Part shown: positions 42,473-50,673 of the stretch, piece by piece
Layout of the letters: every line of letters begins with the position of its first letter
Numbering within the stretch: the first letter of the stretch is position 1
Origin: Fimbriimonas ginsengisoli Gsoil 348
GTDB taxonomy: Bacteria; Armatimonadota; Fimbriimonadia; Fimbriimonadales; Fimbriimonadaceae
Assembly: GCF_000724625.1 (NCBI RefSeq)
Contig: NZ_CP007139.1
Location: 4,464,001-4,528,000 of the forward strand
Length of the DNA stretch: 64,000 nt
Direction: 5' to 3'
Translations under genes and position numbers: made by a program
Notes under the pieces: model-generated
The model's input: only the letters and a program-made list of their open reading frames with translations
Told to the model about the DNA's origin: nothing
The model's database searches: none

Positions 42473-43531
42473 ATGGTTATTGAGGGGAAAGTGGAGGAGC
42501 TTCGTGATTCGTCGATCCTGATCGTTGATGACGAGGACGATCACCTTGTCTTGCTCTCTCACGCCCTTCGACGAGCCGGTTGCGCGGCGGTCCACACGGT
42601 CTCCGACCCGTTTCGCGCCGCCGAAATGCATCGACAGGTCAATCCCGATCTGATGCTGCTCGACTATCGGCTCCCCCCGATCGACGGCTTTAGAGTCCTT
42701 GCCGACGTTTGGGCTCACAAAGAGCCGGAGGATCGAAACCCGGTGATCATGATCACCGGCGGAGCCGAGGATGCGGTTCGCCTGAAGGCGCTCGACCTCG
42801 GCGTCAGCGATTTCCTCGAGCACCCTTCCGATATGTTGGAACTTACGTTGCGAGTTCGCAACGTGCTCAGAATCCATAAGCTTTACCGCCAAGTGCAAAA
42901 CCAGATGCGACACCTGGACGAGATGGTGCAGGAGCGGACGCAGCAACTTGAATTCGCCCAAAGAGAAATCCTCGACCGTCTCGCCCTCGCCGCCGAGTTC
43001 CGAGACGACGCCACGGGCGAGCACGCGCGACGGGTCGGCTTCCTCTCTCAAGAGATAAGCGTCGAGCTCGGAATGGAGCCCTGGTTCTGCGACGCCATCG
43101 CCTCCGCCGCCCTCTTGCACGACCTTGGCAAGATCGGCCTCCGTGACGCGGTTTTGCTTAAGCCGGCCAAGCTCACCCCGATCGAGTTCGCGCACATCCA
43201 GACCCACCCGGAAATAGGCGCACAAATCCTGGCTGGGTGCAATCAGCCGGTCCTCCTCATGGCAAGAGAAATCGCCCTCACTCACCACGAACGGTGGGAT
43301 GGCAAAGGCTATCCCAGCCGACTCGCCGGCGAAAATATACCGATAAGCGGCCGGATCGTAGCGGTGGCCGACGCCTACGACGCAATGACGACGGCGAGGC
43401 CCTATAAAGAAGCGATGACCCGCTCGAGCGCGCTCGCCGAGATCTCCCGCTCCCGCGGCACCCAATTCGATCCGCAAATCGTTGACGCGTTTCTTCGGTG
43501 TCAACAGCATGTCGAGCGTGTCGCCGGATAA
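42473..43531 (+). CDS. HD-GYP response regulator (RpfG-like)
   Basis: This is a 352-residue protein. The receiver domain (residues 14-125) has acidic D19/D20, the phosphoacceptor Asp64 in L-M-L-L-D-Y-R-L-P-P and Thr95. A coiled linker (about 135-170) precedes an HD-GYP domain with H-D at 216-217 and H-H-E-R-W-D-G-K-G-Y-P at 271-281. It should hydrolyse cyclic di-GMP under control of an unknown sensor kinase. The usual receiver Lys in D-F-L-x-K-P is His117 here. I use ATG 42473 rather than TTG 42461. No histidine kinase gene is adjacent. Confidence 0.93.
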   Translation: MVIEGKVEELRDSSILIVDDEDDHLVLLSHALRRAGCAAVHTVSDPFRAAEMHRQVNPDLMLLDYRLPPIDGFRVLADVWAHKEPEDRNPVIMITGGAEDAVRLKALDLGVSDFLEHPSDMLELTLRVRNVLRIHKLYRQVQNQMRHLDEMVQERTQQLEFAQREILDRLALAAEFRDDATGEHARRVGFLSQEISVELGMEPWFCDAIASAALLHDLGKIGLRDAVLLKPAKLTPIEFAHIQTHPEIGAQILAGCNQPVLLMAREIALTHHERWDGKGYPSRLAGENIPISGRIVAVADAYDAMTTARPYKEAMTRSSALAEISRSRGTQFDPQIVDAFLRCQQHVERVAG

Positions 43532-43543
43532 CATCCGGGCACT

Positions 43544-44143
43544 ATGGCTGCCACGGAACTCGCTCCCATCGTCGTCGAACCGGTCGTCTTGGACGGACGG
43601 CGCTTGAGGCTGGAGCCGCTGACGCCCGCCCACGCCCCCAGCCTCGCTCCGCACGCGGACTTAGCCCTTTTCCAATACTTCGTAAGGGACCGCCCCTTCA
43701 ACGCCGACGAGGCCGGTCTCGTAGCGTTCATTAAGCACCTCGCCGCCATGCCCAACACCGTGCCGTTCGCCATGGTGGTCAAGGAAACCGGCGAAGCGGT
43801 CGGCTGCTCGACCTACATGGACATCCGGCACATCCACCGGGGCCTCGAGATCGGAATGACCTGGATCGGACGGGCTCATCAAGGGACGTTCGTGAATCCG
43901 GAGGCGAAGCTTCTGATGCTCGAACACGCGTTCGAATCGATCGGATGCGAGAGGGTTCAGCTCAAGTGCGACGCCCGAAATCTCCAAAGCCAGGCTGCGA
44001 TTTTGAAGCTGGGCGCGGTTTTCGAAGGCCGCCTGCGCAAGCACTTCGTCCTCCCCGACGGGTTCGTCCGCGATACGATGATGTACTCCATTGTTAAATC
44101 CGAGTGGCCGGGCGTAAAGGCCGGCCTTCTTGCGCGTTTGTAA
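43544..44143 (+). CDS. RimJ/RimL-type GNAT acetyltransferase
   Basis: This is a 199-residue protein. The family marks are an N-terminal L-R-L-E-P-L-T-P-A-H, the central I-G-M-T-W-I-G-R-A-H-Q-G-T-F-V-N-P-E-A-K segment near 105-124, and Q-L-K-C-D-A-R-N-L-Q-S-Q-A-A-I-L-K-L-G-A near 139-158. It likely acetylates a protein N-terminus or a small amine; substrate is unknown. TAACAT lies 9 nt before the ATG, at the very end of the preceding gene. Confidence 0.9.
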   Translation: MAATELAPIVVEPVVLDGRRLRLEPLTPAHAPSLAPHADLALFQYFVRDRPFNADEAGLVAFIKHLAAMPNTVPFAMVVKETGEAVGCSTYMDIRHIHRGLEIGMTWIGRAHQGTFVNPEAKLLMLEHAFESIGCERVQLKCDARNLQSQAAILKLGAVFEGRLRKHFVLPDGFVRDTMMYSIVKSEWPGVKAGLLARL

Positions 44144-44159
44144 GTCGGAGAAATCACCG

Positions 44160-45290
44160 ATGTTGACTTACCTGCTCGCGATCACCCTTGCTCCTCAATC
44201 GGTTCCCCCCTCGATCCAGCCTGCGTTCGAAAAGATACGGCGATCGCTGGGATCTGACGAGACCTGCAAAGTGATCCCTTCTCCCGACGGTTCGTTCCGT
44301 ATTCTCATCACCGAGACCGAGCACTACATGTCGGGCGTCGGCCAAAACCAGGATCCCCGAACGCCTCAACAGCTCAAGACGGTTAAATTGGAGCTCGTCG
44401 ATCAGCTCTGCGCGGTGAGCGCGTCGAATCAGGCCAAACCGATTGCCCAGCTCTTCCAAAACGATCCTGACGTTTCGCCTAACCCGCGGATGCTGGTGAA
44501 CCTTGGGAAAGGACAAGGCCTACAGTGGTATGCCCACGCATCGTACGAGCGGATCCGTGGCGTCCGAAAGGCGCTCGGCCTGTCCGGTGGCGAGGAGCCG
44601 GTCAAGCTCGCGATTCGAGCCCTGAACGTGGACGGAAGCCACAACGCCCCTCCCGCCTACCAAGACCTGTTCGCGATGAAGGACGCCGCGGTTCCAGCGC
44701 TGGAAAGGTCGGCTTCGAAAGCTCCGGTGGCGGTTCAAATCCTGGCCAATCTAGGGACTCCAAAATCGGTTGCCGCCCTCATCCGCCTAAACCGCGACGC
44801 TACCCTTCGATCGGTCGTGGAGTTAGCGGTCTCGTTCAAGAAGTTCGGACCGGAGATGAAACCGGTCTACGCGTCTGGCCTTCGCGATGGCATTCTCGCG
44901 ACCCAGGCCGCCGCCGCGGCCGAGAGATTTGGTTGGACGGACCTCCTCCCTGCGATCCAAGCCCGGTACTCCCATGCCCAGGACGTTCGCGAAGCGCTTT
45001 TCCTGCGCCACGCCATTCGCCGACTGAAGTCGAATGTCGACCTTCCTGGACTCGCCAAGTCGAATCAGATCTACTTTGGCTGGAACGACCACGACACCCG
45101 CGCGCTTCTGGCGTGCGGAGACCCGGAGTACGCGACCCTAACCGCACTCTGGATGGGATCCATCCGCACAAAAGGAGGCGCGCCCCGCGGCGCTCTCGCT
45201 AAATCGATCCTGCAAAAGCTGCGCGACAAAGGCTACAGCGCCATGGTGGACCGGACCGCCAAGCGCTATCACGTCGAAACGTTGCTCTAA
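44160..45290 (+). CDS. Exported hypothetical protein with HEAT-like repeats
   Basis: This 376-residue protein has a short hydrophobic N-terminus (L-T-Y-L-L-A-I-T-L-A) that could be a signal peptide. The C-terminal half is a string of short helices (A-V-P-A-L-E-R-S, P-V-A-V-Q-I-L-A-N-L-G-T-P-K-S-V-A-A-L-I-R-L) reminiscent of HEAT or Sel1-like repeats. No named family. A GGAG site precedes ATG 44160, which I prefer over the upstream codon at 44130 inside the acetyltransferase gene. Confidence 0.7.
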   Translation: MLTYLLAITLAPQSVPPSIQPAFEKIRRSLGSDETCKVIPSPDGSFRILITETEHYMSGVGQNQDPRTPQQLKTVKLELVDQLCAVSASNQAKPIAQLFQNDPDVSPNPRMLVNLGKGQGLQWYAHASYERIRGVRKALGLSGGEEPVKLAIRALNVDGSHNAPPAYQDLFAMKDAAVPALERSASKAPVAVQILANLGTPKSVAALIRLNRDATLRSVVELAVSFKKFGPEMKPVYASGLRDGILATQAAAAAERFGWTDLLPAIQARYSHAQDVREALFLRHAIRRLKSNVDLPGLAKSNQIYFGWNDHDTRALLACGDPEYATLTALWMGSIRTKGGAPRGALAKSILQKLRDKGYSAMVDRTAKRYHVETLL

Positions 45291-45595
45291 ACGCTGGCCA
45301 AGAGCGCCTCAAACGCTTCGCGTCCCAGGATCAGGCTCGCCGGTCCCTCGGGTCCGAAGTCGAGACGCGTTTGGTCACGTGCGTGCAGATAGCTGACCGT
45401 CAGCGCGCCTTGGGCAAACTTTGTATGACGGTATTTCCGGAGCAGCGCCAAATCCACTACCTGCAGAAAGTAGGGGGGACGGTCTTGTTCGGCGATCGTC
45501 ACCCGAACGAAGCCGTCGTGCTCGGATTCCCGCTCGATGATCAGTAGAAAAGGGGACTGACCGCCCGAGGGAAACCGGAGGTTGGCGAGTTCCAT
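45287..45595 (-). CDS. Small hypothetical protein
   Basis: This 102-residue soluble protein, probably beta-rich, contains L-L-I-I-E-R-E-S-E-H-D-G-F-V-R-V-T-I and a later L-D-F-G-P-E-G-P-A-S-L-I-L-G-R-E-A. No family was recognised. TAACAT lies 5 nt before the ATG. It is divergent from the NIL-domain gene and its end meets the end of the preceding plus-strand gene (4-nt overlap). Confidence 0.65.
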   Translation of the reverse strand: MELANLRFPSGGQSPFLLIIERESEHDGFVRVTIAEQDRPPYFLQVVDLALLRKYRHTKFAQGALTVSYLHARDQTRLDFGPEGPASLILGREAFEALLASV

Positions 45596-45656
45596 GTACG
45601 ATGTTAGCTCAGAATGCCTTTCTCGGTTTGAGGCCTACGGGTATCATCCCCGCTTG

Positions 45657-45896
45657 ATGGCCAGCGTGGATGTCAACATCACTGCCGGGAAAGAGCAGGT
45701 AGGCGAACCTTGGATTTGGCGACTTAGCCGTGACTTCCCCGTTCGGGTCAATATCAAGAAGGCCAACGTCGACACGGACTATGGCTGGATGCAGCTAGAG
45801 CTCGAGGGTCCGATCGAAGAGATCCAGCGCGCAACCGCTTGGCTCATGACCACCGGTCTCCACGTTGAAGCCTTACAGCGCGCCGTGGGTGCATGA
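45657..45896 (+). CDS. NIL-domain protein
   Basis: This is a 79-residue protein made of one NIL domain (W-I-W-R-L-S-R-D-F-P-V-R-V-N-I-K-K-A-N-V, then W-M-Q-L-E-L-E-G-P-I-E-E-I-Q-R-A and a final L-H-V-E-A-L). This is the ligand-binding ferredoxin-like fold otherwise found at the end of methionine ABC importers and in ferredoxin fusions. The stand-alone form suggests a sensor or assembly role in sulfur amino acid metabolism (inferred). TATCAT 9 nt before ATG 45657 favours this start over 45582. The stop overlaps the next start (ATGA). Confidence 0.82.
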   Translation: MASVDVNITAGKEQVGEPWIWRLSRDFPVRVNIKKANVDTDYGWMQLELEGPIEEIQRATAWLMTTGLHVEALQRAVGA

Positions 45897-46783
45897 ACGC
45901 CGCGGATCTCCCGGAAGACTTCGAGGAGTTCTGGCGCGAAACGGTGGCTGAGGCAAGCTCAGTCCCTCTCAACTATCACCGCAGCCTCGGCAACGACTTC
46001 GATTTGCCTGGCTTCGAAGTCCAAACCCTAGTTTTCAAGGGAATGGGCGGTCGCACCCTAAACGGCTGGATCGCCTACCCGCCCGGCGCTCGCCGCCTCC
46101 CAAGCTTCGTGTGGGTTCCCCCCTACGGGCGCGAATCGAAACTTCCCGACGAATACGGAACGCGGGAAGGGTTCACCTCCCTAAGCTTCAATTTTCACGG
46201 CGAAGCCGCTTTCCACCAAGAGAAATACGTGACGGCCCGCGGCTACTTCGCCGAGGGGGCCGAGGACCCGGAATCGTGGATTTTTCGCCGGATGTTTCAA
46301 GACGCCATCATCGCCACCCGTGTTTTGCAAGCGCAGGTCGAGACCGACGAAGATCGAATCGGCGCAATGGGGATGAGCCAAGGGGCGGGCATGTCGATCT
46401 GGCTTGGCGCATGGTGTCCGATCGTGAAAGCCGTCTGCGCCGACATGACGTTCCTCGCCAACCTCTGGCAGCAGCTCACCGGAACGGTTTACCGGTACCC
46501 GCTGAAGGAGTTGTCGGACTTTATGGAGGAGCTTCCGGTGGGCGAGGCAAGGGTCCGGAACACCGTCTCGTATTACGACACCGTCTCTCAAGCCGGGTTC
46601 TGCAACGTTCCCACCCAGGTTTCGATGGGTTTGAAAGACCCCGCCAGCCGGCCGGAAAACGTGCGACGCGTCTTTGAGGCACTGCCGGGCCGAAAAAGGC
46701 TCATCACGTACGACTGGGGCCACGATTGGCATCCTGATATGATCGGGAACAACCGACAGTGGCTGATCGAAAACCTTCCCTGA
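45893..46783 (+). CDS. CE7-like acetyl esterase, cytoplasmic
   Basis: This 296-residue alpha/beta hydrolase has the compact CE7 architecture: D-F-E-E-F-W near residue 9, nucleophile Ser162 in G-A-M-G-M-S-Q-G-A-G, Asp in G-L-K-D-P and His in W-G-H-D-W-H-P. It lacks a signal peptide, unlike the window's other CE7 protein at 32068-33405, so it probably deacetylates imported sugars. It is coupled to the NIL gene upstream and overlaps the glycosyltransferase downstream by 25 nt. Confidence 0.88.
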   Translation: MNAADLPEDFEEFWRETVAEASSVPLNYHRSLGNDFDLPGFEVQTLVFKGMGGRTLNGWIAYPPGARRLPSFVWVPPYGRESKLPDEYGTREGFTSLSFNFHGEAAFHQEKYVTARGYFAEGAEDPESWIFRRMFQDAIIATRVLQAQVETDEDRIGAMGMSQGAGMSIWLGAWCPIVKAVCADMTFLANLWQQLTGTVYRYPLKELSDFMEELPVGEARVRNTVSYYDTVSQAGFCNVPTQVSMGLKDPASRPENVRRVFEALPGRKRLITYDWGHDWHPDMIGNNRQWLIENLP

Positions 46784-47829
46784 ATATTCTCCAGGTCGCG
46801 AGTTCGCTCCACGAATGGGGTGGGATCGAGCGGTACGTCGTCTACCTTCAGCAAGGCCTAGAGTCTCGTGGCCACCGAGTGGAGATCGCATGCCCGCCCG
46901 GGTCACCGATATCCGAGCGAGCCTCGCACCCGACGGAGCCGATTACGGTTCGCGGAAAATTCGACCTTAAAGGGCTTGCCGCCTACCTCCGCCTCTTTCG
47001 CTCCCAGCAATTCGATGTCGTCCACGCCCACTTCAGCCCCGACTTTACGCTGCCCGCCTACGCCGCGCGCATGAGGCGTCAGGGTCTAACTGTGATGACC
47101 CGCCACGTTGCGCTGCAATGGTCGTCGCCAAAGGCAAAGGCGTATTCCCGTCTCTGGCGTCATATCATTCCCGTCAGTCACGCGGTGGAGAGAAGATTGC
47201 TGCAATCCGGAATCCCCGCTTCCCAGATGACCGTCGCCAAGGCTGGCCTTCCGGAACCGATTCCGAGGCGAAAGCGAAAAGATGCACGGGCGGCCCTTTG
47301 GCTGGAGCCAAACGAGTTCGTCGTGGGTAGTTTCGGCCGACTGGTGCCCGATAAGGGAATCGACGTGCTGATTGAGGCGATGAGGCAAGTCGACGGCGTC
47401 AAAGCGTGCATCTTCGGTCACGGTCCGTATGCCGAAGATCTTCGAACGAAGGCAGCCGGGCTGAAGTCGGTCATGTTCCAAGGCTCGGTCGCGGATGTCG
47501 CCGACGCGATGGCGGCCATGGACGTCGTCGTCATTCCAAGCACCTGGGAAGAGGCGTTCCCGTACGCCGCGCTCGAAGCGATGGCCCTCTCCCGCCCCAT
47601 CGTCGCCTCCAACATCGGTGGACTACCGGAAATGGTTGAAGACGGCGTCAACGGCCGCCTCTTCCCCCCCGGCGACGCATCGGCGCTGGCGGCGGTGCTG
47701 AACGAAATGAAGTCCGCCAACCGCGAACCAATGGGCGCCGCCGGCCGAGCCCGCTACGAGCAGGAGTTCACCATCGAGAAAATGGCCGAGCGGATTGAGG
47801 CCGTTTTCTTGGCCGCCATCGGCAAATAA
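46759..47829 (+). CDS. GT4-family glycosyltransferase
   Basis: This 356-residue GT-B retaining glycosyltransferase has L-H-E-W-G-G-I-E-R-Y-V near residue 17 (acceptor domain), G-S-F-G-R-L-V-P-D-K-G-I-D-V-L near 192, and the nucleotide-sugar E-x7-E pattern in E-E-A-F-P-Y-A-A-L-E-A-M-A near 262. It builds a cell-surface or other glycan; donor and acceptor are unknown. It starts at a GTG inside the esterase gene, so translation is coupled. Confidence 0.92.
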   Translation: MADRKPSLNILQVASSLHEWGGIERYVVYLQQGLESRGHRVEIACPPGSPISERASHPTEPITVRGKFDLKGLAAYLRLFRSQQFDVVHAHFSPDFTLPAYAARMRRQGLTVMTRHVALQWSSPKAKAYSRLWRHIIPVSHAVERRLLQSGIPASQMTVAKAGLPEPIPRRKRKDARAALWLEPNEFVVGSFGRLVPDKGIDVLIEAMRQVDGVKACIFGHGPYAEDLRTKAAGLKSVMFQGSVADVADAMAAMDVVVIPSTWEEAFPYAALEAMALSRPIVASNIGGLPEMVEDGVNGRLFPPGDASALAAVLNEMKSANREPMGAAGRARYEQEFTIEKMAERIEAVFLAAIGK

Positions 47830-47864
47830 CGAAGCTGTTTCAAAAAGAACTGGGATTACAAAAT

Positions 47865-47949
47865 CCACCCCGGAGGGGTGACAGAGAATAGCCAGGGGTT
47901 TCCTACCCCGTGGAAGAGAGTTGCCCATCCCGCACCCTGGAGGGGTGCC
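47865..47949 (+). repeat. REP-like repeats left of the second RAYT gene
   Basis: A CCACCCCGGAGGGGTG palindrome (47865-47880) and TCCCGCACCCTGGAGGGGTG (47928-47947) lie before the gene. The second is the exact complement of 48407-48428 after the gene. The sequence differs from the REP family at 30 kb. Confidence 0.8.
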
Positions 47950-47959
47950 AGAATCCCTC

Positions 47960-48403
47960 ATGGCTTCTACATATCTGAGCCTATATGTCCACGTCGTCTT
48001 CGCTACAAGAGAGCGGGCACCGACGATTCGCAAAGAGTGGATGAACGACCTCCATGCCTATACCGGCGGCACTGCACGGGCACTCGGAGTAACTCCCCTC
48101 GAAATAGGCGGTGTGGCAGATCACGTCCATCTCCTCCTCGGACTGAAAGCGACCCATACTGTGTCGGACGTCGTCCGCGAGATAAAGCGGGCCTCATCCG
48201 TCTGGGTCTCGCGAGAGAAGAATCGAGGATTTTCTTGGCAGGCCGGATACGGCGCATTTTCCGTCAGCCGTTGGGAACTGGACGCGTTGCGAACTTATAT
48301 CGCCGGGCAAGAGGAACATCACCACGCCGTTTCGTCCGCCGATGAATTACGAGCGTTGCTCCTCGAACATGGGGTGGAGTATGAGGAGAAATATTTCGAA
48401 TGA
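47960..48403 (+). CDS. REP-associated tyrosine transposase (RAYT), second type
   Basis: This is a 147-residue Y1 HUH enzyme with HVH at residues 55-57 (V-A-D-H-V-H-L-L-L), W-Q-A-G-Y-G-A-F-S-V at 93-102 and the catalytic Tyr113 in R-T-Y-I-A-G-Q-E-E-H-H. I use the ATG at 47960; a longer reading from 47921 would translate the REP palindrome. It is a homologue of the 30 kb RAYT but clearly diverged, and it is flanked by a different REP sequence, which fits one RAYT per REP family. Confidence 0.92.
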   Translation: MASTYLSLYVHVVFATRERAPTIRKEWMNDLHAYTGGTARALGVTPLEIGGVADHVHLLLGLKATHTVSDVVREIKRASSVWVSREKNRGFSWQAGYGAFSVSRWELDALRTYIAGQEEHHHAVSSADELRALLLEHGVEYEEKYFE

Positions 48404-48406
48404 TGT

Positions 48407-48492
48407 GGCACCCCTCCAGGGTGCGGGAGATTCGTCTCCATTGCCCCCGGGTAGGAAACCCGGCGCTAGCCTCTTCAACCCCTCCGGGGTAA
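48407..48492 (-). repeat. REP-like repeats right of the second RAYT gene
   Basis: GGCACCCCTCCAGGGTGC (48407-48424) mirrors the left copy, followed by a GGGTAGGAAACCC stem and CAACCCCTCCGGGG (48477-48490). The last part lies inside the kdsA 3' end and encodes its final residues. Confidence 0.8.
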
Positions 48493-49305
48493 CGCCGAAG
48501 CCGATGCTACAATTGCCTTTACTTGCTCTAGCAACTCCCGCGCCCGAGCCAGCGGCCACTGCGTGGCGGCGTCCGAAAGGGCGCAAGCCGGATCTGGGTG
48601 GACCTCCAGGAACAAGGCGTCGATCCCAACCGCGACCGCTGCCCGGGTCATCGCCGGGATCGAATCCCGGACCCCTCCGGAGGAGGTTCCGCCCGCTCCC
48701 GGCCGCTGGGCCGAGTGGGTGGCGTCGAAGCAGACCGGCACGCCGAACGACCGCATGATCTCCAAACCCGGCATGTCGACGATCAGCGTGTTATAGCCAA
48801 AGCTGGTACCCCGCTCCGTAAGCATCGTCCCGTGGGCGTGGAATCCCGCCAGCTTCTCAACGATGTTCTTGGTGTCCTGCGGCGCCAAGAACTGTCCCTT
48901 CTTTACATTCACCGGCCGGCCGGTGGCGGCGGCCGCTTCCAAAAGATCCGATTGCCGGCAGAGGAACGCCGGAATCTGCAGCAGGTCCACCGTCTTCGCC
49001 ACTTCGGCCGCCTGATCCGGCAAATGGATGTCGGTCGTCAGGGGAAGTCCGTGCTTCGCCTTCACCTGCGCCAAGATCTCCAGTCCCGCATCGATTCCCG
49101 CTCCACGGGTCGTCCCCGCCGAAGTCCGGTTTGCTTTGTCGTACGAAGCCTTGAAGATGTAGCCGAATCCGAGCTCCTGGCAGAGCCCCTTCATCTCCGT
49201 GGCAACCTGGTCGCACAACTCCCACGACTCGGCCAAACAAGGACCGGCGATGATGGTCAAACCACCCTCGCCGATCGGAACCTCGCCCACGCGAAACGAG
49301 TTCAA
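48475..49305 (-). CDS. kdsA: 3-deoxy-D-manno-octulosonate 8-phosphate synthase
   Basis: This 276-residue TIM-barrel enzyme joins phosphoenolpyruvate and arabinose 5-phosphate to Kdo8P, the precursor of the inner LPS core, and so points to a diderm cell. Motifs are I-I-A-G-P-C-L-A-E-S at 18-27, F-K-A-S-Y-D-K-A-N-R-T-S near 52, V-K-K-G-Q-F-L-A-P near 132 and F-D-A-T-H-S near 193. Cys23 in G-P-C marks the metal-dependent class. The C-terminal L-P-R-R-G is encoded by a REP element. The start overlaps the stop of the DsbD-alpha-like gene (ATGA). Confidence 0.93.
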   Translation of the reverse strand: MNSFRVGEVPIGEGGLTIIAGPCLAESWELCDQVATEMKGLCQELGFGYIFKASYDKANRTSAGTTRGAGIDAGLEILAQVKAKHGLPLTTDIHLPDQAAEVAKTVDLLQIPAFLCRQSDLLEAAAATGRPVNVKKGQFLAPQDTKNIVEKLAGFHAHGTMLTERGTSFGYNTLIVDMPGLEIMRSFGVPVCFDATHSAQRPGAGGTSSGGVRDSIPAMTRAAVAVGIDALFLEVHPDPACALSDAATQWPLARARELLEQVKAIVASASALPRRG

Positions 49306-49766
49306 ACCTTCTTACCGGGCTTGGTTACCGCCAGCTTTGCTTTCACGGTGAAAGCACCAGGAGGGAAACAAGAGTTGGCGTTGCACTGCTGATACTCGAC
49401 CCGGAGGTTCACGTTGTACGTCCCCGGCTTCTTGTTAGTCTTGATCTCGAGCGGAATCGTGATCGCCCCTTCGTAAACCTTCGCGGGCTTCGCCTCTCCC
49501 GGCATCGTAAAGTCGACCCCTTTCGGATACTCCGCCTTTACCAACGTGAATCCTTTTTCGGACACCTTGACCACGAGCGGGATCTGGTACTGATCCGACG
49601 GCGGGTTCTGGTAGCCGTGCAGCCCCTCGGCGAACGTCACGGTTAGGATGGCCTTGACTACTGAGTCGCCGGGGACTTTGTCCTTGGCAAACTTAAGAGT
49701 CGCGGTGGGAGCCGCGGCGCTTTGGGCGAGGGCGGCGAGAAGGGCGATAGCGGGGAGGATCGGCAT
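49302..49766 (-). CDS. Secreted DsbD N-terminal (DsbD-alpha)-like protein
   Basis: This 154-residue protein has a signal peptide at residues 1-18 (ends A-L-A-Q-S-A-A-A). An immunoglobulin-like domain follows with the DsbD-alpha pattern V-E-Y-Q-Q-C-N-A-N-S-C-F-P-P near 127-137. The two cysteines match the redox pair that exchanges electrons with periplasmic partners. The transmembrane and thioredoxin parts of DsbD are absent, so a separate CcdA-like partner is expected elsewhere. It lies between sdhB (49 nt upstream) and kdsA (overlap), a three-gene minus-strand unit. Confidence 0.8.
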   Translation of the reverse strand: MPILPAIALLAALAQSAAAPTATLKFAKDKVPGDSVVKAILTVTFAEGLHGYQNPPSDQYQIPLVVKVSEKGFTLVKAEYPKGVDFTMPGEAKPAKVYEGAITIPLEIKTNKKPGTYNVNLRVEYQQCNANSCFPPGAFTVKAKLAVTKPGKKV

Positions 49767-49815
49767 GGGATTTCTTACTCTGTTATCTGTATCGACGTTG
49801 CGAGAAGGGGGTGCG

Positions 49816-50604
49816 CTACGCGATTCCTACCCAACGCTTCAGCTTATAAACGGTCGTGTCTCGGTTGATCTGGGCGATGGCGCGGGTGAGCGGAACCCCC
49901 TTGGGGCAGACCTTAACGCAGTTCTGAGCGTTGCCGCAGCCGGTAATCCCTTCTTCACCCGAAAGGAATTCGAGCCGGTCGTTCTCTAGCGTCTTCCCTA
50001 CCGGCTGCAGGTTGAACAGCAGCGCTTGACCGACCGCGGCCGGACCGACGAAGGTCGATTTCTCGTTCACCTGCGGGCAAGCCTCCACGCAGCAGCCGCA
50101 CGTCATGCAGCGCGACAATGCGTAGCGAAGCTGGCGAACGTGGTCGTCCTGGGGCGGCGCCATCCCGAGGTCGTAGCTGCCGTCGATCGGCACCCACGCC
50201 TTTACCTTCATCAGGTTCTCGAACATCCGGCTCCGGTCAACGACCAGGTCGCGCACGACCGGAAACTTCTTCATCGGCTCGAGAGAAACATCCCACATGT
50301 CCGCCCCGGCTTCGCCAACTTCTTCAATCAGCGCCGTGCAAGCCTGCCGGATCATCCCGTTGATGTTCATCGTGCACGACCCGCACACCTCTTCAAGGCA
50401 TGCCGCATCCCACGACGGGGGTTGAACCCGCTTGCCATCGGCCGTCCGCGGGTCCTTCTGAATCTCCATCAGCGCGGAGATCACGTTCATCTTCTCCTTG
50501 TAGGGGATGACGAACTCGTCCCAGTAGCTCTCCGACGCCTGATCTTTCTGGCGAAGGATTCTAAGGCGAACCTTGGTCGGCGTCACGGTCACAGTGGCAG
50601 ACAT
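49816..50604 (-). CDS. sdhB: Succinate dehydrogenase / fumarate reductase iron-sulfur subunit
   Basis: This is a 262-residue protein. The [2Fe-2S] site reads A-C-L-E-E-V-C-G-S-C with a fourth Cys in R-Q-A-C (about residues 69-89). The [4Fe-4S]/[3Fe-4S] cysteines lie in C-M-T-C-G-C-C-V-E-A-C-P near 165 and C-G-N-A-Q-N-C-V-K-V-C-P-K-G near 222. It passes electrons from the flavoprotein to quinone on the cytoplasmic membrane face. sdhA and the membrane anchor are not adjacent, and it is the first gene of its unit, with TAGAAT 9 nt before the ATG. Confidence 0.93.
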   Translation of the reverse strand: MSATVTVTPTKVRLRILRQKDQASESYWDEFVIPYKEKMNVISALMEIQKDPRTADGKRVQPPSWDAACLEEVCGSCTMNINGMIRQACTALIEEVGEAGADMWDVSLEPMKKFPVVRDLVVDRSRMFENLMKVKAWVPIDGSYDLGMAPPQDDHVRQLRYALSRCMTCGCCVEACPQVNEKSTFVGPAAVGQALLFNLQPVGKTLENDRLEFLSGEEGITGCGNAQNCVKVCPKGVPLTRAIAQINRDTTVYKLKRWVGIA

Positions 50605-50673
50605 CTTCGCCCTATTCTACGTTTTCGGATCGAAGCCTTGCACGAGTGAAGTGTGGAGTACACTTTTGATTGC

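Noticed and set aside
42251-43654. 467-residue open frame on the minus strand opposite the HD-GYP gene
   Set aside because: It spans the ends of three well-supported plus-strand genes and shows no family motif; GC-rich antisense openness explains it.
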